From Gastracanthus pulcherrimus (lineage: Eukaryota; Arthropoda; Insecta; Hymenoptera; Pteromalidae): a stretch of 64,000 nt of DNA. Shown here piece after piece: positions 53,805 to 64,000 of the stretch. How positions within the stretch are numbered: position 1 is the stretch's first letter; every line of letters starts with the position of its first letter. The notes under the pieces were generated by a model, which saw nothing but the letters and a program-made list of their open reading frames with translations, ran no database searches and was not told where the DNA came from. Location of the stretch: assembly GCA_949152435.1 (NCBI GenBank), contig OX424574.1, positions 76,971,327 to 77,035,326 on the forward strand, in the 5' to 3' direction. The translations under genes were made by a program, and so were the position numbers.

Positions 53805-56757
53805 ACAGTGGTCGTGGATGAACTTGAACCCAAAAGTGTCGGCCCGTCTCGGATATATATGCATATTATTTACATGAACTCTTACGAGTATTTTGCGATC
53901 AAAATGAAAATTATCACGTGGAGTAATCCAGAATAAAGTCGATTTTTCAATATCTTTCAGAGGTTATCCGCGATATTCTTGTTAATAAATCTTTAAACTA
54001 TGAATTACTCAGCTGAAGTTCTACTTTTCAGTAACTGATACTATTCTGAATAGTTTTTGTATCTTTTATATTAATATAATTCAAGTTTATTCATGAATAT
54101 AAAAAAATCAATTCCGTCAGTTTTTCTCTTTATTTTTAAGTCAGAATTTTCAGTAAGTAGAATATTCACATTTTTATTTTTATCCCTATCAATTTTGAAG
54201 ATCAACATAGTATATTTTATTGAATATCTATAAATCATCGAAAAAACAGCTTAAATACTCTTATTACGCATATTTCTAACGATTATTATGTTAGATGGGG
54301 TACTTTGCGTGTTGTTCAAGGTACCTTGAAGGCAAAGGTAGAAAAATACCTTGACTACGGTGCTTTTGATGATTGTTTACCCGTCGTCGTATGCTTAATT
54401 TGCCCAAGAAGTCTATCTTGTATTAATGACAACCCACAACAAACTATTTGACTTCCCAACTTTTCTGATCTTCATACTGTGAGAAAAGTTACTAGATCAA
54501 GTAATGAATATATGTGCTCTTATCATATTTGTCAATTAGCTAGAGAACCAAAAACTGGCAATTTCGCAAAGGGAGACTTTTTGCTGAGTGACGAAGTATA
54601 CTCAAAGATATCTCTAATATGAATATATTAGATATGTATGTAAATATGTATATTGATTTGAACAACTTTATAACTGAAAATCTCAATGTTTCAATCAAGT
54701 TTCAGTCACAGTTTCTTTCATTTTCGTTTTGATACTCTGTACCAGTTTAACTTTGACAAACAGTTTATTTTACACACTTTATTGATTATCTGATAATTTC
54801 ATTATTAAGTTCTACAAATCTTATTTTTAGATAAAACAAAGTCGCCTAATAAGCGCTGTAGCTACTGCTTTTCACTTATTGCAAGAGGATTATTTCATAA
54901 ATGCAACTTGAGATCGCGGTTAAAAAATCTAACTGAGAGCACTGTGCAGTCAGGCTCAAAGGTTACCCAGTAAGTAGTTTCATCTTTATTGAAAAGGAAA
55001 ATAATCGCTGAACAAAAATGTGAGGAGAAAGACTGTGAGTCTAATGTTATATCATTGACTCAAGCTACTAGAGGTAAACCTTTTCAAGTTTCTGTTGGTA
55101 AAAGCATAAATAATAGCCCAGTAAAGAAGCAGCTTTTTTCTGCGGACAATTTTGTAAAATTATGACAGATTTTTATTTTTTTGAAAATTATTTTCATTTG
55201 AGCCAGAATGTGATTATTGGAATCGCCGCGTCTTTGCGTATAGCTTCAAATAATTCTAAAGCTGTAGAATCTAATTTGGAAAAATATCTCAGCGACAAAA
55301 TGCACTGTCTACATGTTTTTTTTGGAATAAAAGATTTCGACTTCATTAATGTCAAAGCGAATAAGTCTTCTGCAGCAAACGAAACAGTTGCTTATTGCTC
55401 GAACCTTGATGGTCTGATAGAATATATCAAAGAAAAAAACTCAAGGATTCAAAAGTTAATAAATAATTTATTATAGCCTTAGCTCAAAATTCTCAAAAAA
55501 ATTATGGAAATGTTTTGCAATTGTAGACAGCGCTTAATATTAATACTTTTAAAGGAACAATCGCTACTGACTTAAATCTAGCTAATATTCTCGTAGTCAT
55601 CATGTCCCATAGTTGTATGAACCCTTGCACGTAATGCTATGCACTAAAACATGAGATTAATGAGTGCGGAGAACATAGAACAATTGGCAATATTTTACAA
55701 AATCATATGAAATGGGTTGAAGCTGTAGGTAAGAAAGATGTTGAAAAGTTAAAAAAATATATACATGCCCATATTTTTAATACTCAAGAAGACAAAACGT
55801 TTCTGCAAATTATTTCTCCTCCTGAATTACATCTAATGCTTGGAACTGTCAATAATCTATATACTCATTTATTAAAGGGATGTTAATAAGATGCGCTTCA
55901 ATGGGTTAAATCATACCGTGTAAAGCGTGATATACGTCATGGGGGTACAGGTTTCAATGGAAATTTATGTAACATCTTACTTGACAAACTTGATTTACTG
56001 CGCTCTAGATGTCAACATGTTGGCTCCTTGAAATATGTCAAAGTTTTTGAGAAATTTAGAGCTGTTGTGCAAACCTGTTTTGGTAAAGATCTCGACCCTT
56101 CTTTTGAAAATATGATTGAAGATTTCAAAAATAGCCACTTGGATCTTGGTATACCGGTAACGCAAAACATTCATGCTATTTTCCATCACGTACTAGAATT
56201 TTGCTAAGATATGGGAACTGGATTTGGATTCTTTAGCGAACAAGCAATAGAATCGGTACACTGATTTTAAAAATGTTTGGAAAAAATATAAAGTATCGAG
56301 TCAGCATCCCGAATATTCGCAGAGACTTCTTCGAAGTCTCTGTAAGTACAATGGCCTCCATACATTTTAAATAAAAAAATCATCCTTCTCCGTGTGTTTT
56401 TTTCTGAAAATGTAAAGTAAATAAATAAAAGGCATAACTGAAAACTTCTAGTTGTTCTAAATTTTTTTTCATGCAGTTATATGGATGATATCAATATAAG
56501 AGGTATGAAACTATTTAGAATTGTTTCTACACTAAAAAGTAGAACTTCAGCTGAAGAACTAATAATTTACAGATTTATTAACAAGAATATCGCGGATAAC
56601 CTCTGAAAATGTTGAAAAATCGAGTTTATTATGGATGTCTCCACACGATGATTTTCATTTTAGTCTCAAAATACTTGTACGAGTTCATAGAAATAATATA
56701 TACAAGGATCCGAGACGGGGCGACACTTTTGGGTTCTAGTTCATCCAAGACCACTGT
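53805..56757. mobile_element. 2.95-kb inverted-repeat transposon with dead gene
   Basis: The left end ACAGTGGTCGTGGATGAACT and, in reverse complement, the right end ACAGTGGTCTTGGATGAACT start arms of about 255-285 bp. The arms share CCCAAAAGTGTCG, TTGTTAATAAATCTxTAAA and CAGCTGAAGTTCTACTTTT. The interior holds a decayed gene on the plus strand. Arms differ at several sites, so this is not a recent insertion. Target duplication is unclear. Confidence 0.8.
54300..56350 (+). pseudogene. Decayed transposase-like gene of a widespread insect family
   Basis: An N-terminal exon (to about 54600) preserves cysteine pairs (VVCLICPRS; TRSSNEYMCSYHICQLARE). An acceptor TTATTTTTAG ends at 54830. After it come NKRCSYCFSLIARGLFHKCN, LTESTVQSGSKVTQ and GKPFQVSVGKS. 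A 104-codon frame (55162-55476) covers AVESNLEKYLSDKMHCLHVF and NLDGLIEYIKEKN. Later come TIATDLNLANILVVIMSHSC, RTIGNILQNHMKWVEAVGKK, QIISPPELHLMLGTVNNLYT, RHGGTGFNGNLCNILLDKLD and TQNIHAIFHHVLEFC. The order corresponds to a multicopy insect protein family I have seen as uncharacterised and transposon-linked. Several stops and shifts. I do not know its biochemical activity; it was probably this element's transposase. Confidence 0.7.
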
Positions 56758-56829
56758 CGCGGACTATAATGTTTTTCAGTTTTTGATTCTTTTCTCGGAC
56801 ATTATACAGTAATTTGTTTTTTGAAAAAA

Positions 56830-57135
56830 ATCAAGTTTGTGTGGCAGATGGAAGTTGGCAATGGAGAAGAACGAGACAGACACAAGTTGTTGTTCACTCT
56901 TTATTGGAGAGTGGAGCACCTGCCACTTTGGTGATCGACAGAAATCTGCCTGCCCACTCGTAGACGCATCGCGACGACCGCGAGCGGTCCCGCGCGCAAA
57001 GGTGCAAGCTCTGCACTTTTGCGTGTAGGAACGCTAGTGCAGCGACGAGCAGAGCTTACTGCGCGTCGTGCTCGCATCAGCTCCGCGATAGGGAGCTACA
57101 CGAAGAGCTAAAGCTCACGCGTGACATTAGTAAAA
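56830..57135. other. GC-rich island
   Basis: About 300 bp with a GC-rich core (56960-57110) containing imperfect inverted pieces such as AAGCTCTGCACTTTTGCGTG and AGAGCTTACTGCGCGTCG. A 63-codon frame at 56837-57028 has no known domain. No assignment. Confidence 0.3.
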
Positions 57136-57399
57136 TATATTAAAATACGTAAAATAGGATTTTCTCAAAAATTTTGTCGGAAATTTAATTTTTTTTACAT
57201 TATTTAAATTTTAAAGTATTCTTGCTCTCCTTAATCACGAGGTGTCGCTATGAAAATGTCGTTACACATTACCGTAACTACAAAAAACATACAAAAAAAT
57301 GGCTAGCTTCTGAGAAATGGAGTAAGGCTTTAAATTTGAAAAAACCTATTTTTCAGCCGCTTTTCAGGTTTTATTAAAAAATAAAGGTATTATTTTGAT
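57136..57399. other. AT-rich DNA, nothing recognised
   Basis: AT-rich sequence, lacking open frames and repeats that I can support. Confidence 0.3.
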
Positions 57400-58310
57400 A
57401 TTATTTTTTCGTCCATCATACATCGATCGGCCATTATCTATTGATCATCGTCCATCGTCCATCATCCATCTCCCATCGTCCATAATCCATCACCCATCGC
57501 CCACCATCCATCGCCCAAAGTTTGTTTTCTTGAACCGCAAATACAACCCCTCACTCCATAAGTGTGAAACAAGGCGCGTAGCTGTGAAGACAGTCTAAAG
57601 ATTGTTTATTTAAGCCGCAAATACGACTCCCTCATCTCATACGTACGAAGACAGACAAGTAACAAAATAAACAGGTAAAAGTTTGTTTTTTCAAACCGAA
57701 AATCTAAACTGTAAATACATCTGCCTCACCCCGTACGTGTGTGGCCAGGTGCGCATTTAGAGTCTTAAGTTTGCTTTTTAAATGCAAAACATTCTTTTGT
57801 CATTTCCGGAACACGCCTGGCATCACGTGCGGGTGACGGGGTTATATTTTTGGTTTAATAAAACAAGCTTTTGCCTGTCTGCTACGCTACGCGCCTGGCT
57901 TCGCACGTATGGGGTGAGGAGGTTGTATTTGTGGTTAAAAAAACAAACTTTGACCTATCTGTTCTGCTACGCGCGTGACCTCAGCCATATGGGATGAAGG
58001 GATAGAGTATTTGGGGTTTTAAGTTTGCTATTTTAATACATACTTTGGCCTGTCTGTTCCACTGTACGCGTCATTGCCTTGTATGTACGGGATAAGAGGA
58101 TTAAGTATTTAGAGTTCAAATTATGCTGTTGGAACAAAAAAAACAGAAGGACTGCCTGTCTTGGATTATTCGCGCTCCGGGTACACGAATCGAGATATTG
58201 GAGATTAGATGACTAGTCAAGGTCACGGGCGATGGATGATGGGCTTTGGGCAATGGATTATGAGCGGTGGGCGATTGTGAATGGATGATGGGTGATGGAC
58301 AATGTCCCCT
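57400..58310. repeat. Large inverted repeat built of tandem units
   Basis: The left end has CCATCGTCCATCATCCATCT and CCCATCGCCCACCATCCATC; the right end has the reverse complement (GATGGATGATGGGCTTTGGG, GGATGATGGGTGATGGACAA). Inside, units of about 110 bp containing AACCGCAAATACAACCCC and AAGGCGCGTAGC occur on the left and in opposite orientation on the right (GAGGTTGTATTTGTGGTTAA, CTACGCGCGTGACC). It is therefore a palindrome of tandem repeats, about 900 bp long. Confidence 0.75.
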
Positions 58311-58644
58311 AAAACTTTTGTCTTAAATATTTTTCTCTGTGTTTACCTGAACAAATGTTTACGTTAAGGAGGCAGGTCTGAATTAAACCAAATAACGATT
58401 TTTCTCTGAGTCCTCATACGATTGTAGGTGACATGATGAACGAAAAGTATTTTTCAACGGATATTCAATTACTTTTTACATGTATTACAAAATGATCGGA
58501 TATATTCATTTATAGCACTTATTCATTCAATTTTTTTTATTGTTCTTTTTAAATCCAATCGATTTTTTGAAAATTTATTTTTAACATTTTAAAAGAGATA
58601 GATTTGATATACGTAATAGAATAATAAAAAAATTTTCATTCGTA

Positions 58645-59654
58645 TTTCGAAGACGAGTACCCATTCGTTTTTGGACATGATCGTTACACTCCTTTTTCTT
58701 TATCATGATGTTCTCATAGGGCTTTGCATCGGTGAGACCGTTAAAGGTCTTTGAATCTCCATCACCAACATAGTTTGGATATACCATACCGTGTAATTAT
58801 TCTGATCTTTGGAACATTTCGATGACTGCATCCACTTCTATCTTCCCCGCTGAGCCCTCGTGATTAGCTTGACATTCACTTTCTTCTGTGTCAGTTTTCT
58901 TCTTCCAGAATTCTCAAACTTTGCATTTAGACCAAAACATGGACCACCTTTCCAGTAAACCATCCGACCAGCGAAACAAAACCAAAGAGTGATGAAAAAC
59001 CACGTTTGCGCCAAGAACCATCACCAGACACTGTTATACCTTCTTTCTGTCCTTCTTTTTCACTTATTACTTTTTCTTCTTGAGCTGCCGTCTTCATACT
59101 TCTTTGGCAAACTTCTTCTGCTCTAATAGCTATTCTTCTTACTACTCTATCGTAAAACGATTGAAAAACAGAACGAGGCAAATTCATGAACTCACAAAAC
59201 TTTATTATACCATTCAGGCCTACACCCAAGAGTCGCATAGCAAGAACAATTCTGCGATTAATATCATACTCTTTTTTAATAAAAGGAGAGCTAGGAATAT
59301 CAACACTTTCACAATTTTTACATGATACCGCTACTTTGAATCCCAAGCCTCTCATGCCTGATTCTGTAAACGTAACGTCTGGGTTGCATTTTTTACACAC
59401 TACCACTTGCGACAACGCGGTAAATACTGCTAAAAATCCAAAATTCTATAACTAAATCCTGCGTCGACTTCGAATTCATCAGGATCAATAGACAACAACT
59501 TTTTTGCTGACGTTCTAGCATTTTCTAAATTTGGTTTTTCTAACCCGTAGCGATTCAGTGGCGGAGCGCGGTTTGAAATGGTCCGTTTTTTAGCTTTGGA
59601 GGTACCTCCCGGTCCGGACTTTTTTCCACTGTATTGAGGTTGTTTATCACTCAT
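58645..59654 (-). pseudogene. Kolobok/Mutator-like transposase, copy 2, truncated
   Basis: Start ATG 59654: MSDKQPQYSGKKSGPGG, basic and glycine-rich, then NRYGLEKPN and FEVDAGFSYRIL. A one-step frameshift at about 59430 leads into VVVCKKCNPDVTF, YDINRRIVLAMRLLGVGLNG, NLPRSVFQSFYDRV, GITVSGDGSWRKRGFSSLFG and WFTGKVVHV, ending at 58927. After degraded sequence, NYVGDGDSKTFNGL and ECNDHVQKRMG appear at 58650-58787. Unlike copy 1 this copy keeps the GDGDSKT acidic block, but it lacks the whole C-terminal third. Not functional. Confidence 0.85.
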
Positions 59655-59789
59655 ATTGATTAGTGTACGATTATTATTGATAATTCACTATAAAACAACT
59701 TTATTTTGATGATTATTTATATAAAAAATAAAAAGATCAACGGCAAAAACAAATCGGAGCATCTGACTCGGCGTCACTTCGCAGCTGTA

Positions 59790-59925
59790 CTGACTCACAT
59801 ATACACGTATATTATAGTGTACACATTATATATTTATATGTATATTATAGTGTGCATATAATGTATGTATATGTATATTATAGTGTACATATAATATATG
59901 TATATTATAGTATCAGTGCACTCTC
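59790..59925. repeat. AT-rich minisatellite, ATGTATATTATAGTG units
   Basis: Four units contain TATATTATAGTG(T/C)(A/G)CAT and ATATAATxTATGTATA. They lie in the 5' untranslated part of the Kolobok copy and expand that interval. Confidence 0.7.
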
Positions 59926-60345
59926 GTGACCACGAAAGGTAACCTAATAACCTTTTACCTAGTAAGTAAGGTAAGTATTTAATATTTCAACAGTTAAAGC
60001 AAAAAGTCGGAGCGGTACCGCATATGCTCTAAACGTACACTCCGAGGCACGGCGGCAAAATTAAAACTCGAAGCTGTTACAAGTTTTTTTTACGATAGGA
60101 CCAATTGGATATTGTTTTTATGACGCTAAGGTATTGTTTAAAAAACCATTTTCTTAAAATCGTAGAGTGGTGTTACCCCTTAAGTAGTATTAACATAAAA
60201 ATTTTTAGAATAATTGATTTTAAACATAAAAAGATTTCTGGACTCATAAAAAAATATCTTTTTTTGGGTTTATCCCTGGCCTGCCCTCTTAATAAATTAT
60301 AATTACACACGCTCCATTTCAACGGCTCCACCCTAATATATATAT

Positions 60346-60908
60346 ATATACATATGAGACATTCTTTGATAGACGGGCCACCCGTTGAGTTCAAGACTGT
60401 AAGACACTTAAAAAATCGTGAGTATGCTTAAAAATATCCTCTTACTATCTACTTTTTGTTGCCGTGTGGCATTTAAAAAATCCAATATGGCGGCTCCACT
60501 CTGGCGGCTCAAACTAGGAATGTTCGTAAAATTTTTCCGAAATTTGACGATATCTCGCTCAATAATGATGCTAAATTTTTTTGAGTCCAGAAATGGATTC
60601 AGCGTTGAATTTGACATGAAAATATATTATCATGTTTCAGATCAAATTCATGTTTTCAAGGTCATATCAAAGTTAAAAAAAAATTTCACAATTTTTTAAA
60701 ATTTTGGATTTGTAACATGAATTTTTAACTGTGAATTCTTGATGAGAAATAGATTGCCTTGAAATGCCCCACTGAATTTTCTGAAACTTATGTTTTACAC
60801 TTTTCTGAAAAAATACATTTTAATTTTCAGCGAACTTGAAAATAGCTGATACGGTCAGATCAAACTTTAAAACTCGTACTGAGCATCAAATGCTTGTTAA
60901 TCCTAATG
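60346..60908. other. Unassigned DNA
   Basis: A 93-codon plus-strand frame at 60418-60699 (with a GCGGCTCCACTCTGGCGG patch) and a minus-strand shadow show no recognisable domain. The sequence just before 60909 is AT-rich. Nothing more can be said. Confidence 0.3.
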
Positions 60909-61545
60909 TTACGCGACGGAAGTTGCATTTCTTTTTGTTATTGATATTTAAATTAATCAAAAGCATTCACACACGTGCAACTTCCGACACTCAATTTCTC
61001 CGCGTGTTAGTCGAGGTCGCCAGAATCTCAGCTTGCTCGCTATCGCTGCTTAGGACTTCTCCCCTATCGTACGATCGGTAAATGCACGCGGCAAGGTGTC
61101 CGTCTTGCTGTCGCCAAGCTGATAGAAAGCCATGACTGCAACACGAGGCGACAATTACCGTGACGTCATGGTAGGAGAGGAGATGTCTTGAGCGGGGGTG
61201 GACGATGCAGCTCCGCCACGCTTTCGGGCAGTCGTGCTTTAGGCCAATTTAGAGTAGCCACACGCCTCATTCAACACGAGCGATCATAATAATAAAAAGC
61301 CACGTAATTTTCTCTGTTTAATTCTTAAACCTCCAACATCTCCAGTGTCATCTAAGGAAAACAAAGGTAAGATTTTTTATTAAATTAAAAGAAGAAAATA
61401 ATAGTATTAAAACCAAACCAAGAAGAAAATACAAAGGATTCAGAGGGTTATTCGAGTCTCGCCATTTTTCAAGCAAGACTCCCAAGCCTGTATAAGTTGG
61501 CCGAGAAAAAATTGTTCCGTTAAGAAATAATACGTTTCTTAACAA
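60909..61545 (+). mobile_element. Candidate solo or 5' LTR, about 637 bp
   Basis: Begins TGTTACGCGACGGAAGTTGC and ends TACGTTTCTTAACA, giving TGTTA...TTAACA inverted ends. It contains AATAATAAAAAGCC near 61288 (possible polyadenylation signal) and a GC-rich upstream half. The bases after it, AAAACTGGTGGAAGCGCCGG, start with a TGG and could be a primer binding site, as in some gypsy elements. No gag or pol follows, so if real it is truncated. Assignment by pattern only. Confidence 0.4.
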
Positions 61546-61849
61546 AAACTGGTGGAAGCGCCGGGTAGATTAACTCGGAACAAAACTTTGAATACTTTAC
61601 CTTTTAGTAAATATAAGCTATATCTATCATCGTTAGAAAATTCCCCTCTCGTCCATCTTGCGGGAAAAAAATCGGAGATGAGGGCACAGTGGTGGTGTTG
61701 TGCGATTAGCCAGCGTGGTCTGGAATGCAGTGACGAGGCTGCAGTCCTCTAGCCCTAAACAAATAGATCATTTTAATTATATTTCTTTTAGACGACAAAC
61801 TTCATTTCATATTTTATTCTTTGTCATATCTTATCACATTTTATTTTAT
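61546..61849. other. Unassigned DNA after candidate LTR
   Basis: A 66-codon plus-strand frame (61552-61752) is open but has no known domain. The stretch may be the leader of the truncated retroelement. Confidence 0.3.
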
Positions 61850-61992
61850 TTAAAATTGATCATTTAAATAATTTGAACATAAATTGTAAATCACCGTTGT
61901 TTTAAATGTTCTTTACCACTGACACTCAACTTTAAACATAATTGAGCACTCCGTTTTAAGGCAAATATTGTTACAAAAATACGCATATACAA

Positions 61993-62037
<45 letters not shown>

Positions 62038-62185
62038 TTTTTGTATATGCGTATTTTTGTAACAATATTTGCCTTAAAACGGAGTGCTCAATTATGTTTA
62101 AAGTTGAGTGTCAGTGGTAAAGAACATTTAAAACAACGGTGATTTACAATTTATGTTCAAATTATTTAAATGATCAATTTTAAAT
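61850..62185. repeat. Near-perfect hairpin with AT centre, 336 bp
   Basis: The left arm (TAAAATTGATCATTTAAATA through AATACGCATATACAAAAA) and right arm (TTTTTGTATATGCGTATTTT to ATTTAAATGATCAATTTTAA) are mirror images over about 145 bp. I found almost no mismatches. The centre is (AT)n, 61990-62034. It could be a foldback element, a hairpin RNA source, or an artefact of self-priming or assembly. Confidence 0.9.
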
Positions 62186-62199
62186 TTTAAATATATTTT

Positions 62200-62321
62200 C
62201 TTATATGGTGTAATGATTAAATATGTGTGTGGAAGTGGACCCTATATGTATGTATATATATATATATATACACATATAGGGTCCACTTCCACACACATAT
62301 TTAATCATTACACCATATAAG
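62200..62321. repeat. Second perfect hairpin, 122 bp
   Basis: CTTATATGGTGTAATGATTA, ATATGTGTGTGGAAGTGGAC and CCTATATG are mirrored by CATATAGGGTCCACTTCC, ACACACATATTTAATCAT and TACACCATATAAG. The centre is TATGTATATATATATATA. It follows the previous hairpin by only 14 bp. Confidence 0.9.
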
Positions 62322-62329
62322 AAACAACC

Positions 62330-62780
62330 TCACAAACTGCCAGCGACAGGTGTTGCAGCAGTGTGTTATCGACGCTGAGGTATAGCGACAGAAGCACAAA
62401 CTTCTGGCGATAAAAGTCCTGGGGACGTCCAGGCACTCACAGAACTACACACACACACACCACTATCAGCATTACTACAATAAAATCACACTAAAGTTTC
62501 ACATTTTTATAAAAGAAAAACCTTACACTTAACGACACTTTAAATTCACTGAATCTAAATACACGCACAAGCTAACACAAAAATCACAATAGTTTTTATA
62601 TATATATATCACAACACATCATCACACTGTCATCACAATTCTTGCCAACGACGAGCATATTGTGCTCTGCTAACTTTAGGCCCCGTGGTCGAGCCAGCCA
62701 GGTTGCAGCGGTGCGTTGTTGACGCTGCGCTGCAACGACAAAACTCACAGGAACACACGCACTTGAGTACACTTTACTCT
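62330..62780. repeat. Two diverged copies of a GTTGCAGC-type segment
   Basis: Phrases GTGTTGCAGCAGTGTGTTAT, CGACGCTGAGGTATAGCGAC (62353-62392) and GGTTGCAGCGGTGCGTTGTT, GACGCTGCGCTGCAACGAC (62700-62740) occur about 350 bp apart, each followed by an ACAC-rich stretch. Possibly a tandem repeat of about 350 bp; only two copies are visible. Confidence 0.55.
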
Positions 62781-64000
62781 TACTTCCCTAAGCACACACA
62801 CATCACCTCCTAGTCTACACTAAAAGTTTTTTTAACACTGAAAACTCTTTCTTTTTCTTTTTTTTTTACTTAACGCGGGTAGATAAACCCCACATGGTAT
62901 ATTACACTCTTGTTTATGCATACAAAAGGTGTAAATGGTCCTCTTCTCCCAAGTAAACTTGGCGTTTAACCATATCCACGCGACAACAGCTACAAATCAG
63001 GCGTAAGCTGTAAAAATACATTAGCATTAGTGAATACACAATATCAACATATTCATTAGACAATATTCCATAGTAACGCTCAATTTTCAAAAATTTTCCT
63101 TCTTTAAGTATAATTTTAAAACAAAATAATTATTTAAATATAATATATTAAATCCACTCATTGAGAATAACTTCTACAACTAAATATTAATAAGGACGAG
63201 GGGCAAAAACTTACTTGTAACTCTGAAGAAGGTGTCCCAAAAGCAAGCTTATGGTTCTAAAGCCTCGGCTCAAGTCGACGAAAAGCCCAGAAGCCGTAAG
63301 CTAGGGTTTCAGGCTACTTGACGGGCAAGGATACCCTTTTCACCAATTTTTTGCGTTGGCGCCAGTCATAATCTGGTTTTCCAGGCGTTAACGGCAACGT
63401 ATCACTTCAACCTTTACTCCAACTTTAACTCCAACCTGCAAAAAGACACTATTATAAATATTTACATATACACACATACATCTACCTAATTTTAAGCATA
63501 TTACTCATATTTCATAAATGATTTAGCCCGCTAATGCAGTAAAATCATATATATGTATTGGAATAAAGCGCCAAAACAAGGAATATATGGAATTATATAG
63601 GGATTATAGAGCTAATTAATGAAAGGGATAGGAGCTCGATAATAAGAAGATTTATAACAACACTCACCTGAGTGCAAAGAAGTTTGAGTCGACTCAAACC
63701 AAGAGTAATGGCCAAGGTTGTGCAGAAGAGACAGCTTGAAAGATTTCAGGCTCTGCTCATAAACAACCAGCTTATGTAGCTTTCTGAAAATTAAAAGAAA
63801 AAAAGAAGGAGATGCTACACAAAGGAATAATCCTTCTAGAAAAGAGGTAATAGCTTTTTGGCAGAGTAAATAAGGCAACTTATCTGGTTATACATTGACA
63901 CAGCAAGCCTGGACCACTTCTTTTCCGCAATCTGTGAGTTGAGGAAAGTATTCTTGCATCGGAGATACCAGCACTATTTAGTATTATTTTGCAATTTACT
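62781..64000. other. Unassigned DNA to the window end
   Basis: No gene recognised. On the minus strand the bases TGGCGCCAACGCAAAAAATT near 63338-63357 resemble a retroelement primer binding site, but no LTR end abuts it clearly. An 88-codon minus-strand frame at 63612-63878 has a hydrophobic middle but no recognisable domain. Confidence 0.3.

Larger units (their letters stand above)
58645..60179 (-). mobile_element. Kolobok/Mutator-like element, copy 2 (truncated)
   Basis: Its 5' end is at 60179 on the minus strand, GGGGTAACACCACTCTACGA, next to TTAA (60180-60183). The 3' part is missing: the transposase breaks off near 58645, where MITE-like sequence starts. It shares about 20 terminal bases and scattered internal blocks with copy 1 at 43715. 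It is more divergent from copy 1 than a recent pair would be. Confidence 0.7.
58368..60288. mobile_element. TTAA MITE, copy 3, split by a Kolobok element
   Basis: TTAA at 58364-58367 and 60289-60292. The left arm (GGAGGCAGGTCTGAATTAAA, to about 58640) and the right arm (60184-60288, ending CTGGCCTGCCCTC) match the arms of the MITEs at 53061 and 23918. Everything between is the Kolobok copy described separately. Confidence 0.8.
58311..60345 (-). repeat. Inverted large repeat, copy B
   Basis: Reverse complement of copy A (52895-53570). From the right it reads TTAGGGTGGAGCCGTTGAAA, GCGTGTGTAATTATAATTTA, the TTAA MITE, ACGTAAACATTTGTTCAGGT and AAAAGTTTTAGGGGACA. It is longer because a Kolobok element has entered the MITE. 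Copies A and B are about 5.4 kb apart and flank the 2.95-kb transposon and the tandem-unit palindrome. Confidence 0.85.

Noticed and set aside
63330..63365. tRNA-type primer binding site TGGCGCC on the minus strand
   Set aside because: No LTR terminus ending in CA directly precedes it on that strand, and no retroelement genes are near.

Overview
This window looks like repeat-dominated, AT-rich chromosomal DNA from an arthropod, most likely an insect. A parasitoid-type hymenopteran is a reasonable guess but is not proven. The evidence is eukaryotic: spliced genes with GT/AG junctions, an intact mariner, decayed R1-type LINEs, a gypsy-type LTR element primed by tRNA-Pro, Kolobok/Mutator-like TTAA elements, long microsatellites and a 10-kb satellite array. 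The only segment I recognise as a normal cellular gene is one exon (18700-19273, + strand) encoding the C-terminal part of Integrator complex subunit 3. No other exon of that gene could be located, so most of the surrounding DNA may be its introns and flanks.

Layout. 1-3.9 kb: GAGA-rich and 30-bp tandem repeats, and a 255-bp direct duplication. 3.9-14.1 kb: a satellite array of about 54 monomers of exactly 187 bp, with four- and five-monomer higher-order spacing. 14.1-17.9 kb: a two-copy repeat of about 700 bp that resembles a long-form relative of the satellite, plus imperfect foldbacks. 18.7-19.3 kb: the INTS3 exon. 19.9-25.3 kb: small MITEs (pogo-like TA element, TTAA element, foldbacks), a tRNA-derived SINE and GC-rich islands with (CT)n or (GA)n runs. 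25.3-29.0 and 34.25-34.56 kb: a degenerate 15-bp CCCATAAACCCAAAA minisatellite whose minus strand is G-quadruplex-like. It is split by a 5.3-kb transposon with 1.2-kb terminal inverted repeats. That transposon carries an internally deleted CXC-domain gene and is itself interrupted by a mariner with an intact transposase.

35-46 kb: a 684-bp palindromic MITE, decayed LINE ORF1 and RT pieces, a truncated gypsy element (LTR, PBS, gag, protease-RT), then a decayed transposase-like gene broken by a Kolobok-type element at a TTAA. 46-53 kb: microsatellites, an inverted-repeat transposon with 161-bp subterminal tandem repeats, and an R1-type LINE interrupted by a TTAA element that carries further nested insertions. 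53-60 kb: a repeat present twice in opposite orientation (52.9 and 58.3-60.3 kb), both copies holding the same TTAA MITE at the same position, one of them also hit by a Kolobok element. Between them lies a 2.95-kb TIR transposon with a dead transposase-like gene. 60-64 kb: a candidate LTR, two near-perfect hairpins with AT centres, and unassigned sequence.

Almost every coding sequence here belongs to a mobile element, and nearly all are broken by frameshifts or stops. The exceptions are the INTS3 exon and the mariner transposase. The insertion order can be read from the nesting in several places, which is the most informative biology in the window. Coordinates of repeat edges are read by eye and may be off by a few bases; no alignment or database search was run.
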